A stretch of 37,968 bases of DNA from Longimicrobiaceae bacterium (GTDB lineage Bacteria > Gemmatimonadota > Gemmatimonadetes > Longimicrobiales > Longimicrobiaceae). The stretch is taken from contig JASLAX010000137.1 of the NCBI GenBank assembly GCA_030146875.1, positions 1 through 37,968 of the forward strand. The letters run 5' to 3'. A program made the translations under genes and the position numbers. Positions 23,252-34,800 of the stretch are shown piece by piece (position 1 is the stretch's first letter; every line of letters begins with the position of its first letter). A model generated the notes under the pieces. It had not been told where the DNA came from, ran no database searches, and worked only from the letters and a program-made list of their open reading frames with translations.

Positions 23252-24628
23252 ATGCCCGTCTCCCCCGACCTCGAAGCGCGCTTCCGACGCGGACTCGCCG
23301 AGCTGGGGCTCGGTGGCGCGCGCGTGGTGGTGGCGCTCTCGGGCGGGGCGGACTCGGTGGCGCTGCTGCACCTGCTGCGGCGCGCGGCGGGGGAGGAGGG
23401 GATCGAGCTGACGGCGGCGCACCTGGACCACGCGCTGCGGCGCGAGAGCGCGGCGGACGCGGAGTGGGTGCGCGGGCTCTGCCGGGCGTGGGAGGTGCCG
23501 CTGGTCGCCGAGCGGCTCGCGCAGGCCCCGCGCGGGGAGGCGGCGGCGCGGGCGGCGCGGTACGCGTTCCTGCGGCGGGTGGCGGCGGAGGCGGGCGCCT
23601 CGCGCATCGCGACGGGCCACCACGCGGACGACCAGGCGGAGACGGTGCTCTTCCGTGCGCTGCGGGGGACGGGTCCGGCGGGGCTGGCGGGGATCGCACC
23701 CGACTCGGACGGGATCGTGCGGCCGCTGCTGCCGTTCACCCGCCGCGAGCTGCGGCGGTACCTGCGCGAGCGGCGCGCGCGCTGGCGCCAGGACCCCAGC
23801 AACGCCGCGCCGGGGCCGCGCCGCAACGCCGTGCGCCACCGCCTGCTCCCCCTGGCGGAGCGCGCCGTGGCCCCGGGGGCGACGCGCGCGCTGGCCCGCC
23901 TGGCCGACCTGGCGCGCGAGGACGAGGCCGCCTGGCGGGCCGTCCTGCGCCCGCTGCGAGAGGCCGCGGCGCGCGAGGACGAGGGGGGGCTCGTGCTTGT
24001 CAGGGGTGTGGTCGCCGGTTATGATTCGGCCGTGGCCGCGCGGCTCCTCCGCGATCTGCTGCGGCCCCTGGGGGTGGTGCTGGACCGGGCGGGAACCCGG
24101 TTGGCGCTTGAGTTTATTACCTCGGCACCCAGCGGCCGCGAGCTCCTCCTTCCGGGCGGCGTCCGGATCAGGACCGAGTTCGGCGCCGCGCGCATCGAGC
24201 GGCCCTCGGGGACCTCGCTCCCCGACGCGCCGCTCGCCGTCTTCCCGGAAGGGGACGGCAGCGCCGGAGAGGGCGCCGCGACCATCGGCGGGCTCCCACG
24301 GCGGGTGCGCTGGCGGGTGGGGCCGTGGAGCGGGCGGGACGCCCCCGCGGCCGGGCCGGAGGCCGCGTTCGCGCTGCGGGACCTGCGGACGCCGCTGACG
24401 GTCCGCGGATGGATCGCGGGGGACCGCATCCGCACCCGCGGCGGCACCAAGCCGCTGAAGAAGCTCTTCGGCGAGGCCCGCGTTCCGCGCGCGGCGCGGG
24501 CGCGCGTCCCCGTGGTGGCGGACGCGGACGGAACGCTCGTCTGGGTCGCAGGGATCGCGCAGGCGCCGTCCACCGTTCCCCGCGCCGGGGAGCGGGCACT
24601 CTTTCTCGCGATGGTAGATGGCAGCTGA
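23252..24628 (+). CDS. tilS: tRNA(Ile)-lysidine synthetase
   Basis: 458 residues from ATG 23252, which puts the PP-loop at the usual place (VVVALSGGADSVALLH, SGGADS at 30-35). The second conserved motif is ATGHHADDQAETVLFRALRG, followed by a substrate-binding domain and the C-terminal TilS domain (IRTRGGTKPLKKLFGEARVP ... DGTLVWVAGIA). TilS uses ATP and lysine to change C34 of the CAU tRNA-Ile to lysidine, which makes it read AUA. It overlaps hpt by 11 bases, and the order tilS-hpt-ftsH is widely conserved. A longer frame upstream lies in the repeat-rich gap and is rejected. Confidence 0.94.
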   Translation: MPVSPDLEARFRRGLAELGLGGARVVVALSGGADSVALLHLLRRAAGEEGIELTAAHLDHALRRESAADAEWVRGLCRAWEVPLVAERLAQAPRGEAAARAARYAFLRRVAAEAGASRIATGHHADDQAETVLFRALRGTGPAGLAGIAPDSDGIVRPLLPFTRRELRRYLRERRARWRQDPSNAAPGPRRNAVRHRLLPLAERAVAPGATRALARLADLAREDEAAWRAVLRPLREAAAREDEGGLVLVRGVVAGYDSAVAARLLRDLLRPLGVVLDRAGTRLALEFITSAPSGRELLLPGGVRIRTEFGAARIERPSGTSLPDAPLAVFPEGDGSAGEGAATIGGLPRRVRWRVGPWSGRDAPAAGPEAAFALRDLRTPLTVRGWIAGDRIRTRGGTKPLKKLFGEARVPRAARARVPVVADADGTLVWVAGIAQAPSTVPRAGERALFLAMVDGS

Positions 24629-25175
24629 CTCCGCCCAGACCCTCGCCCGCACCGGCGGCATGCCGCTCCGGAGCGTCGCCTACACCGCCGAGCAGATCGC
24701 CACGCGGGTGCGCGAGATGGGCCACGAGATCACCGACTCCATCCCCGAAGGGGACGAGATCCTGGTCCTGGGCCTGCTGAAGGGCTCCTTCATCTTCCTC
24801 AGCGACCTGGTCCGCGAGATCCAGCGCCCGCTGCAGGTGGACTTCCTGGTCGCCTCCAGCTACGGGAGCGGCACCACCTCGTCGGGCGAGGTGCGACTGC
24901 TGTACGACCCGGAGGCCAGCTTCACCGGCAAGCACGTGATCCTGGTGGAGGACATCGTCGACAGCGGCACCACGCTCTCCCGCCTGGTTCCCCTGCTGGA
25001 GCAGCGCGACCCCAGGTCGCTGGAGATCTGCGCGCTGCTGCACAAGCACATCGCCACCAACCTGGTCCGCGAGCCGAAGTGGGTGGGCTTCGACGCCCCC
25101 CACGAGTTCCTGATCGGCTACGGCCTGGACCATTCCGAGAACTACCGCCACCTGCCGTTCATCGGGACCCTCTAA
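24618..25175 (+). CDS. hpt: Hypoxanthine phosphoribosyltransferase
   Basis: 185 residues from ATG 24618, overlapping the end of tilS by 11 bases. Type I PRTase features: ILVLGLLKGSFIFLSDLVRE at about 48-67, the flexible loop with SYGSGTTSSGEV, and the PRPP motif VILVEDIVDSGTTL (107-120; acidic pair Glu111/Asp112). The base-binding end is KWVGFDAPHEFLIGYGLD. It salvages hypoxanthine (and guanine) to the monophosphate. A 15-residue N-terminal addition precedes the usual start; Met15 could be the real start. Confidence 0.94.
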   Translation: MAADSAQTLARTGGMPLRSVAYTAEQIATRVREMGHEITDSIPEGDEILVLGLLKGSFIFLSDLVREIQRPLQVDFLVASSYGSGTTSSGEVRLLYDPEASFTGKHVILVEDIVDSGTTLSRLVPLLEQRDPRSLEICALLHKHIATNLVREPKWVGFDAPHEFLIGYGLDHSENYRHLPFIGTL

Positions 25176-25238
25176 GGGCCCGTTCGGGCGGTCCGCCCGC
25201 GCCGCGCGCGCGGGTGAGCCGCCAGGGAAGAAAGCGAC

Positions 25239-27215
<1,977 letters not shown>

Positions 27216-27220
27216 GGGGG

Positions 27221-28081
27221 ATGCCGGGGGACGCCGGCACCTGGCTCGTGCGCGGGCGGACGCTCTCCCTGGAGCGTCCGCTCGTCGCCGGGATCCTGAA
27301 CGTCACGCCCGACTCCTTCAGCGATGGGGGCCGGTTCCGCGCGCCGGAGCCGGCCCTCGCGCGTGCGGCCGGGATGGTGGAGGCCGGCGCCGACCTGGTG
27401 GACGTGGGCGGCGAGTCCACCCGCCCCGGCGCCCCCCCCGTCTCCGCCGACGAGGAGGCCGCGCGGGTGCTCCCCATCGTGGCCCTGCTCAAGGACCGCC
27501 TCGCCGGCGTCCTGGTCTCGGTGGACACCCGCAAGGCGGCCGTCGCGCGTGAGGCTCTGGCGCTGGGCGCGGACGTGGTGAACGACGTGTCCGGCCTGGG
27601 CGACCCCGCCATGGCCGGCGTGCTGGCCGAATACGACGCGGGGGTGATCCTGATGCATACGCGCGGGACCCCCGAGACCATGCAGTCGCTCGCCGTCTAC
27701 CGCGACGTGGCCGCGGAGGTGGCCGACGAGCTGGCCGCCGTCCTCCGCCGCGCCACCGAGGCGGGGATCGACGCGGAGCGCGTCGTCCTGGACCCCGGCA
27801 TCGGCTTCGCCAAGGCGGGGGAGCAGAACGCGGAGCTGATCGCGCGCCTGGGCACCGTGGCGCGGCTGGGCCGGCCGCTGCTGCTGGGCCCCTCGCGCAA
27901 GTCGTTCCTGGGGCCGCTCTCCGGCGGCGCGCCCGCGTCGGAGCGCGACGCGGCCACCGTGGGGGCGTGCGTGGCCGGGCTGGCGCGCGGCGCCCGCATC
28001 TTCCGCGTGCACGACGTGCGCGGCGCCCGCCACGCGCTCGACGTGGCCGAGGCCATCCTTCGCATTCCCATCGCGCGATGA
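27221..28081 (+). CDS. folP: Dihydropteroate synthase
   Basis: 286 residues from ATG 27221, five bases after the ftsH stop, with a G-rich ribosome-binding site. Conserved motifs: AGILNVTPDSFSDGG (pterin loop), DLVDVGGESTRPGA, SVDTRKAAVA, NDVSGL, LDPGIGFAK and LLGPSRKSFLG. It joins p-aminobenzoate to dihydropterin pyrophosphate in folate synthesis and is the sulfonamide target. Its stop overlaps the cdaA start (ATGA), so the two are translationally coupled. Confidence 0.96.
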   Translation: MPGDAGTWLVRGRTLSLERPLVAGILNVTPDSFSDGGRFRAPEPALARAAGMVEAGADLVDVGGESTRPGAPPVSADEEAARVLPIVALLKDRLAGVLVSVDTRKAAVAREALALGADVVNDVSGLGDPAMAGVLAEYDAGVILMHTRGTPETMQSLAVYRDVAAEVADELAAVLRRATEAGIDAERVVLDPGIGFAKAGEQNAELIARLGTVARLGRPLLLGPSRKSFLGPLSGGAPASERDAATVGACVAGLARGARIFRVHDVRGARHALDVAEAILRIPIAR

Positions 28082-28863
28082 ACGGCTTCCTGGCGCAGAT
28101 CGGCTTCCTGTCGCCCGACTGGAAGGACCTGGTCGAGATCCTGATCGTGGCGGCGGTGTTCTACCGCGTCCTGGTGCTGCTCACCGGGACCCGCGCGATC
28201 CAGATGCTGCTGGGGCTCGTCCTGCTGGTCGCCATCTCGCTCCTGGCGCGGGTGCTGAGCCTGACGCTGCTGGAGTACCTGCTGGACGCCTTCTTCCGCT
28301 TCGGCTTCATCGCCCTGCTCATCGTCTTCCAGCCCGAGCTGCGCAGCGCGCTGGCCCACCTGGGGCAGAACCGCCTGCTGCGCTTCTTCACGCGGCTGGA
28401 GGAGAACCAGGTGGCGGAGGAGGTCGCGGAGGCGGCCGAGGAGCTGTCGCGCGCGAAGGTGGGGGCCATAATCGCGCTGGAGCGCGAGGTGGGGCTGGGG
28501 GAGTTCGTGGAGACGGGCACGCCGCTCCAGGCCCGCGTCTCCGCCGCGCTGCTGCAGAACCTCTTCACCCCGTACTCGCTGCTGCACGACGGCGCCGTCA
28601 TCATCCGCGGCGACGAGATCGTGGCCGCCGGCGCCATCCTGCCCCTCACGCAGTTCCCGGTGGAGGACCGCACCCTGGGCACCCGCCACCGCGCCGCCCT
28701 GGGCCTCTCCGAGGAGACCGACGCGCTGGTGATCGTCGTCTCCGAGGAGACCGGCCAGGTCTCCGTGGCCTGGCGCGGCCAACTCCGCCGCGGCCTCGCC
28801 CCCGAGCGCCTCCGCGAGCTGCTGTCGTCCAACGACCCCACCACGCTGTTCCCGCGGCGGTAG
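28078..28863 (+). CDS. cdaA: CdaA-type diadenylate cyclase
   Basis: 261 residues from ATG 28078, overlapping folP by four bases. Three membrane helices occupy about 18-85 (VEILIVAAVFYRVLVLL; MLLGLVLLVAISLLARV; FRFGFIALLIVF), followed by the DisA-N cyclase domain. Catalytic motifs LHDGAVII (Asp171-Gly-Ala) and GTRHRAALG (201-209) are intact. It makes cyclic di-AMP from two ATP at the membrane. In Firmicutes a YbbR-type regulator gene (cdaR) follows; here a repeat region and yggS follow, so no regulator is encoded beside it. Confidence 0.95.
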   Translation: MNGFLAQIGFLSPDWKDLVEILIVAAVFYRVLVLLTGTRAIQMLLGLVLLVAISLLARVLSLTLLEYLLDAFFRFGFIALLIVFQPELRSALAHLGQNRLLRFFTRLEENQVAEEVAEAAEELSRAKVGAIIALEREVGLGEFVETGTPLQARVSAALLQNLFTPYSLLHDGAVIIRGDEIVAAGAILPLTQFPVEDRTLGTRHRAALGLSEETDALVIVVSEETGQVSVAWRGQLRRGLAPERLRELLSSNDPTTLFPRR

Positions 28864-28913
28864 GCCTCGCACCGACCCCGAGGGCGTCGGACGAGGGCGC
28901 GTCCCCGCGGAGA

Positions 28914-29160
28914 GCCCCTCACCCCCGGCCCCTCCCCCACGAGGGGAGAGGGGTGACGGTCGGCGGCGGAGGTCGGTGCACGTCCGCGTTCCGGGGGCGT
29001 GAAGCCCCCGGCTGGCTACCACGATCGTCCCTGCGGGACTCCACGGCCGCGGTACCGCGGCATCGGTCGCGTCGGACTGAAGATCGGTCCAGCCGAGAGC
29101 CGGACAGCCCGCGCAGGCGGGCTTCGTGTGGTCGTTGCAGCGGTTTCAACCGCCGGTGAG
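28914..29160. repeat. Dispersed multi-hairpin intergenic repeat, copy B
   Basis: This fills most of the gap between cdaA and yggS. It has successive small inverted repeats: CCCCTC-rich with GAGGGGAGAGGGG (about 28925-28953), CCGGGGGC/GCCCCCGG (28991-29011), AGCCCGC/GCGGGCT (29106-29123) and GCGGTTTCAACCGC (29140-29153). From CCGGGGGCGT to CGCCGGTGAG it is nearly identical to copy C. Short frames across it are not considered genes. Confidence 0.85.
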
Positions 29161-29196
29161 GGACCGGCTTCCCCGCACGTCACCCGCCGTCCCGCC

Positions 29197-29226
29197 TTGC
29201 TCCCGCCCCCGTCCGTCCGTTAAGAT
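29197..29226 (+). promoter_or_regulatory. Candidate promoter for yggS-divIVA-pnp
   Basis: TTGCTC (29197-29202) and TAAGAT (29221-29226) are separated by 18 bases. The predicted start (about 29233) coincides with the yggS ATG at 29234, so the message may be leaderless; no ribosome-binding site is visible. Confidence 0.45.
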
Positions 29227-29233
29227 CCGTCGA

Positions 29234-29929
29234 ATGGAGAGCGACGCCCTGGCGGCCCGGGTGCAGGAGGTCCGGGCGCGCATCGACCGCGCCCGCGACC
29301 GGGCCGGCCGCAGCGACCCCGTGACCCTGGTGGCGGTCACGAAGACCCACCCCGCGGGCACGGTGCGAGCGGTGGCCGCGGTGGGCGTGGCGGACGTGGG
29401 CGAGAACCGCGTGCAGGAGCTGGAGGAGAAGGTCGGCGACGTGGGGCGCGAGGCGGTGCGCTGGCACCTGATCGGCCACCTGCAGCGCAACAAGGTCGCG
29501 AAGGCACTCCCTCTCTGCGACCTGCTCCACTCGGTCGACTCCCTCCGCCTGGCCGAGGCGGTCTCGGCCGAGGCGGTGAAGCGCGGGTCGGCCGTGCGCT
29601 GCCTGGTGCAGGTGAACTCCTCGGGCGAGGAGACCAAGGGCGGCTTCGACGTGGCGGGCGCGATGGACGGTCTGGCGCGCGTCTGCGCCCTTCCGGGGCT
29701 GGCCGTGGAGGGGCTGATGACGATCGGTCCGCTGACCGACGACGAGGACGCCGTGCGCCGGTCGTTCGCGGCCACTCGGGCGCTCTGGGAGCGGGCGGAC
29801 GGCGGGGTGGACGGCTTCCGGGCCCTGCACCTTTCGATGGGAATGAGCAACGACTTCGAGATAGCGGTGGAGGAGGGAAGCACCCTCGTCCGCGTGGGAT
29901 CGGTCCTCTTCGGGGAGCGCGGTCGATGA
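29234..29929 (+). CDS. yggS: YggS/PLPBP-family pyridoxal phosphate homeostasis protein
   Basis: 231 residues from ATG 29234; the longer upstream frame is repeat-derived and rejected. The PLP lysine is Lys37 in LVAVTKTHPAG. Further family motifs are GENRVQELEEKV, WHLIGHLQRNKV, LHSVDSLRLAEA, QVNSSGEETKGGF and LSMGMSNDFEIAVEEGST, with RVGSVLFG at the end. It is a single-domain TIM-barrel protein without known catalysis that controls the free PLP pool. It overlaps divIVA by four bases (ATGA), a common pairing near division genes. Confidence 0.95.
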   Translation: MESDALAARVQEVRARIDRARDRAGRSDPVTLVAVTKTHPAGTVRAVAAVGVADVGENRVQELEEKVGDVGREAVRWHLIGHLQRNKVAKALPLCDLLHSVDSLRLAEAVSAEAVKRGSAVRCLVQVNSSGEETKGGFDVAGAMDGLARVCALPGLAVEGLMTIGPLTDDEDAVRRSFAATRALWERADGGVDGFRALHLSMGMSNDFEIAVEEGSTLVRVGSVLFGERGR

Positions 29930-30477
29930 TCGACCTTACACCGCTGGACGTACGAAAGAAGAAGGGCGACTTCCGCCGCGTGATGCGCGGCTACGACGCC
30001 GAGGCGGTGGACCACTTCCTGGACGAGGTGGTGGCGCGCATGGAGGAGCTGGTGCGCGAGAACGCCACCCTGCACGGGCGCGTGGAGACCATGCAGGAGG
30101 CCATCTCCGAGTACCGCGACCGCGAGCGCGCCATGAACGAGGCGCTGGTCTCGGCCCAGCAGCTCCGCGAGGAGATGCGCGAGCAGGCCAGCCGCGAGGC
30201 CGAGCTCCTGCTGCGCGAGGCCCGCGCGGAGGGCGAGCGGCTGGTGGGCGAGGCGCGCCGCCAGGTCGGCATGGCCGCGGAGTCGCTGCGCCGCGTGCAG
30301 GGGCAGCGCGTTCGCTACCTGCGCCTGTTCCGCGCCCTGCTGGAGCGCCAGATGGGCGACCTAGAGCAGGAGGAGGAGCGCGCCAACGTGCGCGGGGAGA
30401 TGGAGGCGCTGGAGCGCGCCGCGGGAGAGCCGCCGGCCGGCGGGTGGAGCGGCGAGGAAGAGGGAGCGCAGGCGTGA
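29926..30477 (+). CDS. divIVA: DivIVA-domain protein
   Basis: 183 residues from ATG 29926. The N-terminal lipid-binding motif is typical (MIDLTPLDVRKKKGDFRRVM, GYDAEAVDHFLDEVV), followed by two long coiled coils at about 30-75 and 78-160 and an acidic Gly-rich tail. DivIVA proteins gather at curved membrane and position division, growth or segregation factors. The match to the family start is clear; whether it marks poles or septum here is unknown. The position between yggS and pnp, upstream of ileS-lspA, is a familiar arrangement. Confidence 0.9.
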   Translation: MIDLTPLDVRKKKGDFRRVMRGYDAEAVDHFLDEVVARMEELVRENATLHGRVETMQEAISEYRDRERAMNEALVSAQQLREEMREQASREAELLLREARAEGERLVGEARRQVGMAAESLRRVQGQRVRYLRLFRALLERQMGDLEQEEERANVRGEMEALERAAGEPPAGGWSGEEEGAQA

Positions 30478-31307
30478 CGGTTCCCGTCGACGACCTCCCG
30501 GCCCGCATCTCCGAGTCGGTGGAGGCGATCCGCGCGCGGAGCGGCCTCGCGCCGGAGGTCGGGATCGTCCTGGGCACGGGGCTGGGGGCGCTCTGCGAGC
30601 GGATCGAGGTGGAGACGTCGATCCCGTACGAGGAGATCCCGCACTTCCCGCTCTCCACCGTGGAGTCGCACAGCGGGCGGCTGCTGCTGGGCACGCTGGG
30701 CGGAAAGCCCGTCGTGGCCATGCAGGGGCGCTTCCACCGCTACGAGGGCTACACGCTCCAGCAGGTGACCTTCCCCGTGCGCGTGATGCGCGCGCTGGGC
30801 GCGGAGACGCTCGTCGTCTCCAACGCCTGCGGGGGGATGCACCCGTACTGGCGTCCGGGCGACCTGGTGCTGATCACCGACCACATCAACCTGCTGGCCG
30901 ACAACCCGCTGGTGGGGCCGAACGTGGACGCGCTGGGCCCGCGCTTCCCCGACATGAGCGAGCCGTACGACGCGGGGCTCCAGGCGCTGGCCGTCCAGGT
31001 CGCGCTGGAGCGGAAGATCGTCCTGCGCCGCGGGGTCTACGCCGCCGTCGCCGGGCCGAACCTGGAGACGCGCGCCGAGTACCGCATGCTCCGCACGATC
31101 GGCGCGGACGTGGTGGGGATGTCCACCGTCCCCGAGGTGATCGTCGCCGTGCACGGCGGGATGCGCGTGATGGGCGTCTCCATCATCACCGACGAGTGCT
31201 ACCCCGACTCGCTGCAGCCCGCGAACATCGAGACCATCATCGCCACGGCGCGCACCGCGGAGCCGAACCTGACGGCGCTGGTCGAAGGCGTGGTGGAGCG
31301 GCTGTAG
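30474..31307 (+). CDS. Purine nucleoside phosphorylase (trimeric type)
   Basis: 277 residues with GTG 30474 overlapping the divIVA stop (GTGA); GTG 30444 is a possible longer start. Motifs: GIVLGTGLGAL (phosphate), ESHSGRLLLG, GRFHRYEGY (His88), SNACGGMHPYW, TDHINLLADNPL, VAGPNLETRAEYRML (Glu198) and VGMSTVPEVIVAVHGG. It splits purine nucleosides with phosphate in salvage, matching hpt nearby. The position that is Asn243 in human PNP is Asp240 here (SIITDECYPD), as in methylthioadenosine phosphorylases, so 6-aminopurine nucleosides may be accepted. Confidence 0.9.
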   Translation: MTVPVDDLPARISESVEAIRARSGLAPEVGIVLGTGLGALCERIEVETSIPYEEIPHFPLSTVESHSGRLLLGTLGGKPVVAMQGRFHRYEGYTLQQVTFPVRVMRALGAETLVVSNACGGMHPYWRPGDLVLITDHINLLADNPLVGPNVDALGPRFPDMSEPYDAGLQALAVQVALERKIVLRRGVYAAVAGPNLETRAEYRMLRTIGADVVGMSTVPEVIVAVHGGMRVMGVSIITDECYPDSLQPANIETIIATARTAEPNLTALVEGVVERL

Positions 31308-31363
31308 GCGCGTCGGGTCCGCGTCGGCGTCGCGAGACGGAGAGGTCGGCGCGTCCGCGGGAC

Positions 31364-31668
31364 GACCCCTCACCCCCGTCCCTCTCCCACGAGGGGAGAG
31401 GGGTGCACGACGGCCGGACGATCCGACCTCGTGTCGCATGCGCACGACGGTCGGGGGTGTGATGGCGGAGATCCGACGTCGCGTCCGTGCACCGGGGGCG
31501 TAAAGCCCCCGGCTGGCTACGACACTCGTCCCTGCGGGACTCCACGGCCGCGGTTCCGCCGCACCTGTCGCGTTGGACGGAGGATCGGTCCAGCCGAGAG
31601 CAGGACAGCCCGCGAAGGCGGGCTTCGTGTGGTCGTTGCAGCGGTTTCAACCGCCGGTGAGAGGGCGG
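31364..31668. repeat. Dispersed multi-hairpin intergenic repeat, copy C
   Basis: Inside the 501-base gap between pnp and ileS. Same module order as copy B: CCCTCTCCC/GGGAGAGGG (about 31380-31403), CCGGGGGC/GCCCCCGG (31492-31512), GCCCGC/GCGGGC and GCGGTTTCAACCGC. It has about 50 extra bases between the first two modules. The remaining 140 bases before ileS show no clear feature apart from G-rich runs; the ileS promoter should be there. Confidence 0.85.
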
Positions 31669-31808
31669 ATCGCGCCGCAGGGTGTGCGGTGGGGCGGAAG
31701 GTAGTGAGACGAGACACCAACCCGGCTCCGGGCGGGGACCCCCCGTCCGAGGGCGTTTTCGTATCGGGGCGCGGCCGCGCGGGCGCGCCGGAGAGATCAG
31801 TCGAGCCC

Positions 31809-34800
31809 ATGAGCAGATTCCCCGACCTCCCCCCGTCCACCGGGGCGCTGGAGGAGGAAGTCCTGGCGCGCTGGCAGGAGGAGGGCACCTTCCGGAAGTC
31901 CCTGGAGCGGACCGCCGGCGGGGAGCCGTTCGTCTTCTTCGAGGGTCCGCCCACGGCCAACGGCCGCCCGGGGATCCACCACATGTTCGCGCGCACCCTC
32001 AAGGACGCCGTCGCGCGCTTCCGCACCATGCAGGGCCGCCACGTCCCGCGCATCGCGGGGTGGGACACGCACGGCCTGCCGGTGGAGATCGAGGCGGAGA
32101 AGAAGCTCGGCATCTCCGGGAAGCGGCAGATCGAGGAGGTGGGCGTGGCGCGCTTCAACGAGGTGTGCCGCGACAGCGTGCTCGTCTACACCGACGAGTG
32201 GGAGCGCTTCTCGGGGCGCATCGGCTACTGGCTGGACTACTCGCGCCCCTACGTCACCTACCACGCCGAGTACGTGGAGTCGGTGTGGTGGCTGCTGCGC
32301 CGGATCGCCGACCGCGGGCTCATCTACCGCGGCCACAAGATCCTGCCGTACTGCCCGCGCTGCGGCACCGGCCTCTCCTCGCACGAGGTGGCGCAGGGGT
32401 ACCAGCAGGTGAAGGACCCGTCGCTCTACCTGACCGTGCCCGTGCTGGGCGCGGACGGCGAGCCCGACGGGCGGGAGCTCCTGGTCTGGACCACCACGCC
32501 GTGGACGCTCGTCTCCAACGTCGCCCTCGCGGTCAACCCCGAGCTGGAGTACGTGGAGGTGGAGCACGAGGGCCAGCGGCTGGTCCTGGCCCGCGCCCGC
32601 GTCGCCGCGCTCTTCGGCTCGGAGGACGTCGTCCGGGCGGAGGTGCCGGCGGACTCGCTGGTCGGCCTGCGCTACCGGCGCCCGTTCGACTGGGTGAACC
32701 CGCGCTGGTACGCCTCGGAGGAGAGCGCCGCGAAGGCGTGGCAGGTGCTGGCCGCCGACTTCGTCACCAGCGGCGACGGCACGGGCATCGTCCACATGTC
32801 CCCCGCGTTCGGCGCGGACGACTACGCCGTCTGCTCGGCGAACGGGCTCCCCGTGCTGCAGCCGGTGGACGACCGCGGCGAGTTCCGCGCGGACCTGCCG
32901 GTGGTGGGCGGGCGCTTCGTCAAGGACGCGGACACCGACCTGGTCATCGAGCTCAAGAAGGCCGGGCAGGTCTTCCGCTCGTCGCGCGAGGAGCACTCGT
33001 ACCCGCACTGCTGGCGCTGCAAATCGCCGCTGCTGTACATGGCGCGCGACTCGTGGTTCATCCGCACCACCGCGGTGAAGGACGACCTGCTGGCGAACAA
33101 CGCGCAGGTGAGCTGGTTCCCGCCCGAGGTGGGGAGCGGGCGCTTCGGCGAGTGGCTGGAGAACAACGTGGACTGGGCCATCTCGCGCTCCCGCTACTGG
33201 GGCACGCCGCTCCCGGCGTGGGTCTGCGAGGCGGACGTGACGCACGTCCACTTCATCGGCTCGTTCGACGAGCTCCGCGAGCGCTCCGGCCTGGCCGAGC
33301 TGCCGGATCCGCACCGCCCGTACGTGGACGAGGTGGCGTTCCCCTGCACGTGCGAGGGCTGCGCGGGCACCATGCGCCGCGTGCCCGAGGTGATCGACGT
33401 CTGGTTCGACTCGGGCGCCATGCCCTTCGCGCAGCACCACTACCCGTTCCAGAACGCGGAGGCGGTGGACGGCGCGAAGGCCCAGTTCCCCGCGGACTTC
33501 ATCTGCGAGGGGGTGGACCAGACGCGCGGGTGGTTCTACTCGCTGCTCGCCATCTCCACCCTGCTGGGGCGTGGCCCGGCGTACCGGAACGTGGTCGTCG
33601 CCGACCTGATCCTGGACGCCGAGGGGAAGAAGATGTCCAAGTCGGTGGGGAACGTGGTGAACCCCTGGGAGGCCATCGACCGGTTCGGCGCCGACGCCAT
33701 CCGCTGGTACCTGCTGGCGTCGTCCAACCCCTGGCTGCCCACGCGCTTCGACCCGGAGGGGGTGAAGGAGGTCCAGCGGAAGACCTTTGACACCATCCGC
33801 CAGACGTACCGCTTCCTGGCCCTGTACGCCAACGCCGAGGGGTGGACGCCGTCGTCGACGGACGAGGTCGCCGCCCCGTCCGTCATGGACCGCTGGCTCC
33901 TCTCGCGCCTGGCCTCCGTCACGGCGCAGGTGCGGGCGGACCTGGAGGGCTACGACCTCACCCACGCGGTCCGCGCGGTCGGCGACTTCGTGGTGGACGA
34001 CCTCTCCAACTGGTACGTGCGCCGCTCGCGCGACCGCTTCTGGGGGAGCGCCGACGCGGCGGACACGCGCGTCGCCTTCGCCACGCTGCACCGCGCGCTG
34101 GTCGACGTCTCGCGGATGATGGCGCCCGTGGCGCCGTTCCTGGCCGACTGGCTGCACCGCGCGCTGGTGGGCGAGGGGGAGAGCGTGCACCTGGCGGACT
34201 TCCCGACGGAGGAGGGCGCCGCGGCCGACGCCGCGCTGGAGCGGGGGATGGACGCGGTGCGCACCCTCTCCACGCTGGGCCGCGCGGCGCGCGAGGAGGT
34301 GGGGATCCGCGTGCGCCAGCCGCTCGCGACCGTCTACGCGGTGCTGCCGCCGGACGTGCGGGCGACCGACGAGATGCTGGCGATCCTGCGGGACGAGCTG
34401 AACGTGAAGGCGGTGGAGTTCATGGACCGGGCGGAGGAGCTGGTGACCTTCTCCGCGAAGCCGAACTTCAAGGCCCTGGGCGCCCGCTTCGGCAAGGCGA
34501 CCCCGCGGGTGGCGGACGCCATCCGTGCCCTGCCCACGGAGAGCGTCGCCGCCTTCCGCCGCGGCGAGCCGGTCTCGGTGGAGGTGGACGGCGAGGCGCG
34601 GGCGCTGGCGGAGGGAGACCTGGAGGTGGTGCAGACGGCGCAGGGCGAGCTGGCGATCCAGGCGGAGGGCGCCTTCACCATCGCGCTGGACGCCGTCCTC
34701 ACGCCGGAGCTGCGCGAGGAGGGGCTGGCGCGCGAGCTGGTGAACCGCGTGCAGCGGCTGCGGAAGGACTCCGGGCTGGACGTGACGGACCGCATCCGCC

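Noticed and set aside
28953..29159. Short frames inside repeat copies B and C
   Set aside because: They come from the palindromic repeat, differ between copies and lack ribosome-binding sites.
31797..34190. Minus-strand frame of about 800 codons opposite ileS
   Set aside because: Antisense shadow of a clear housekeeping gene; His/Arg/Val-rich translation.
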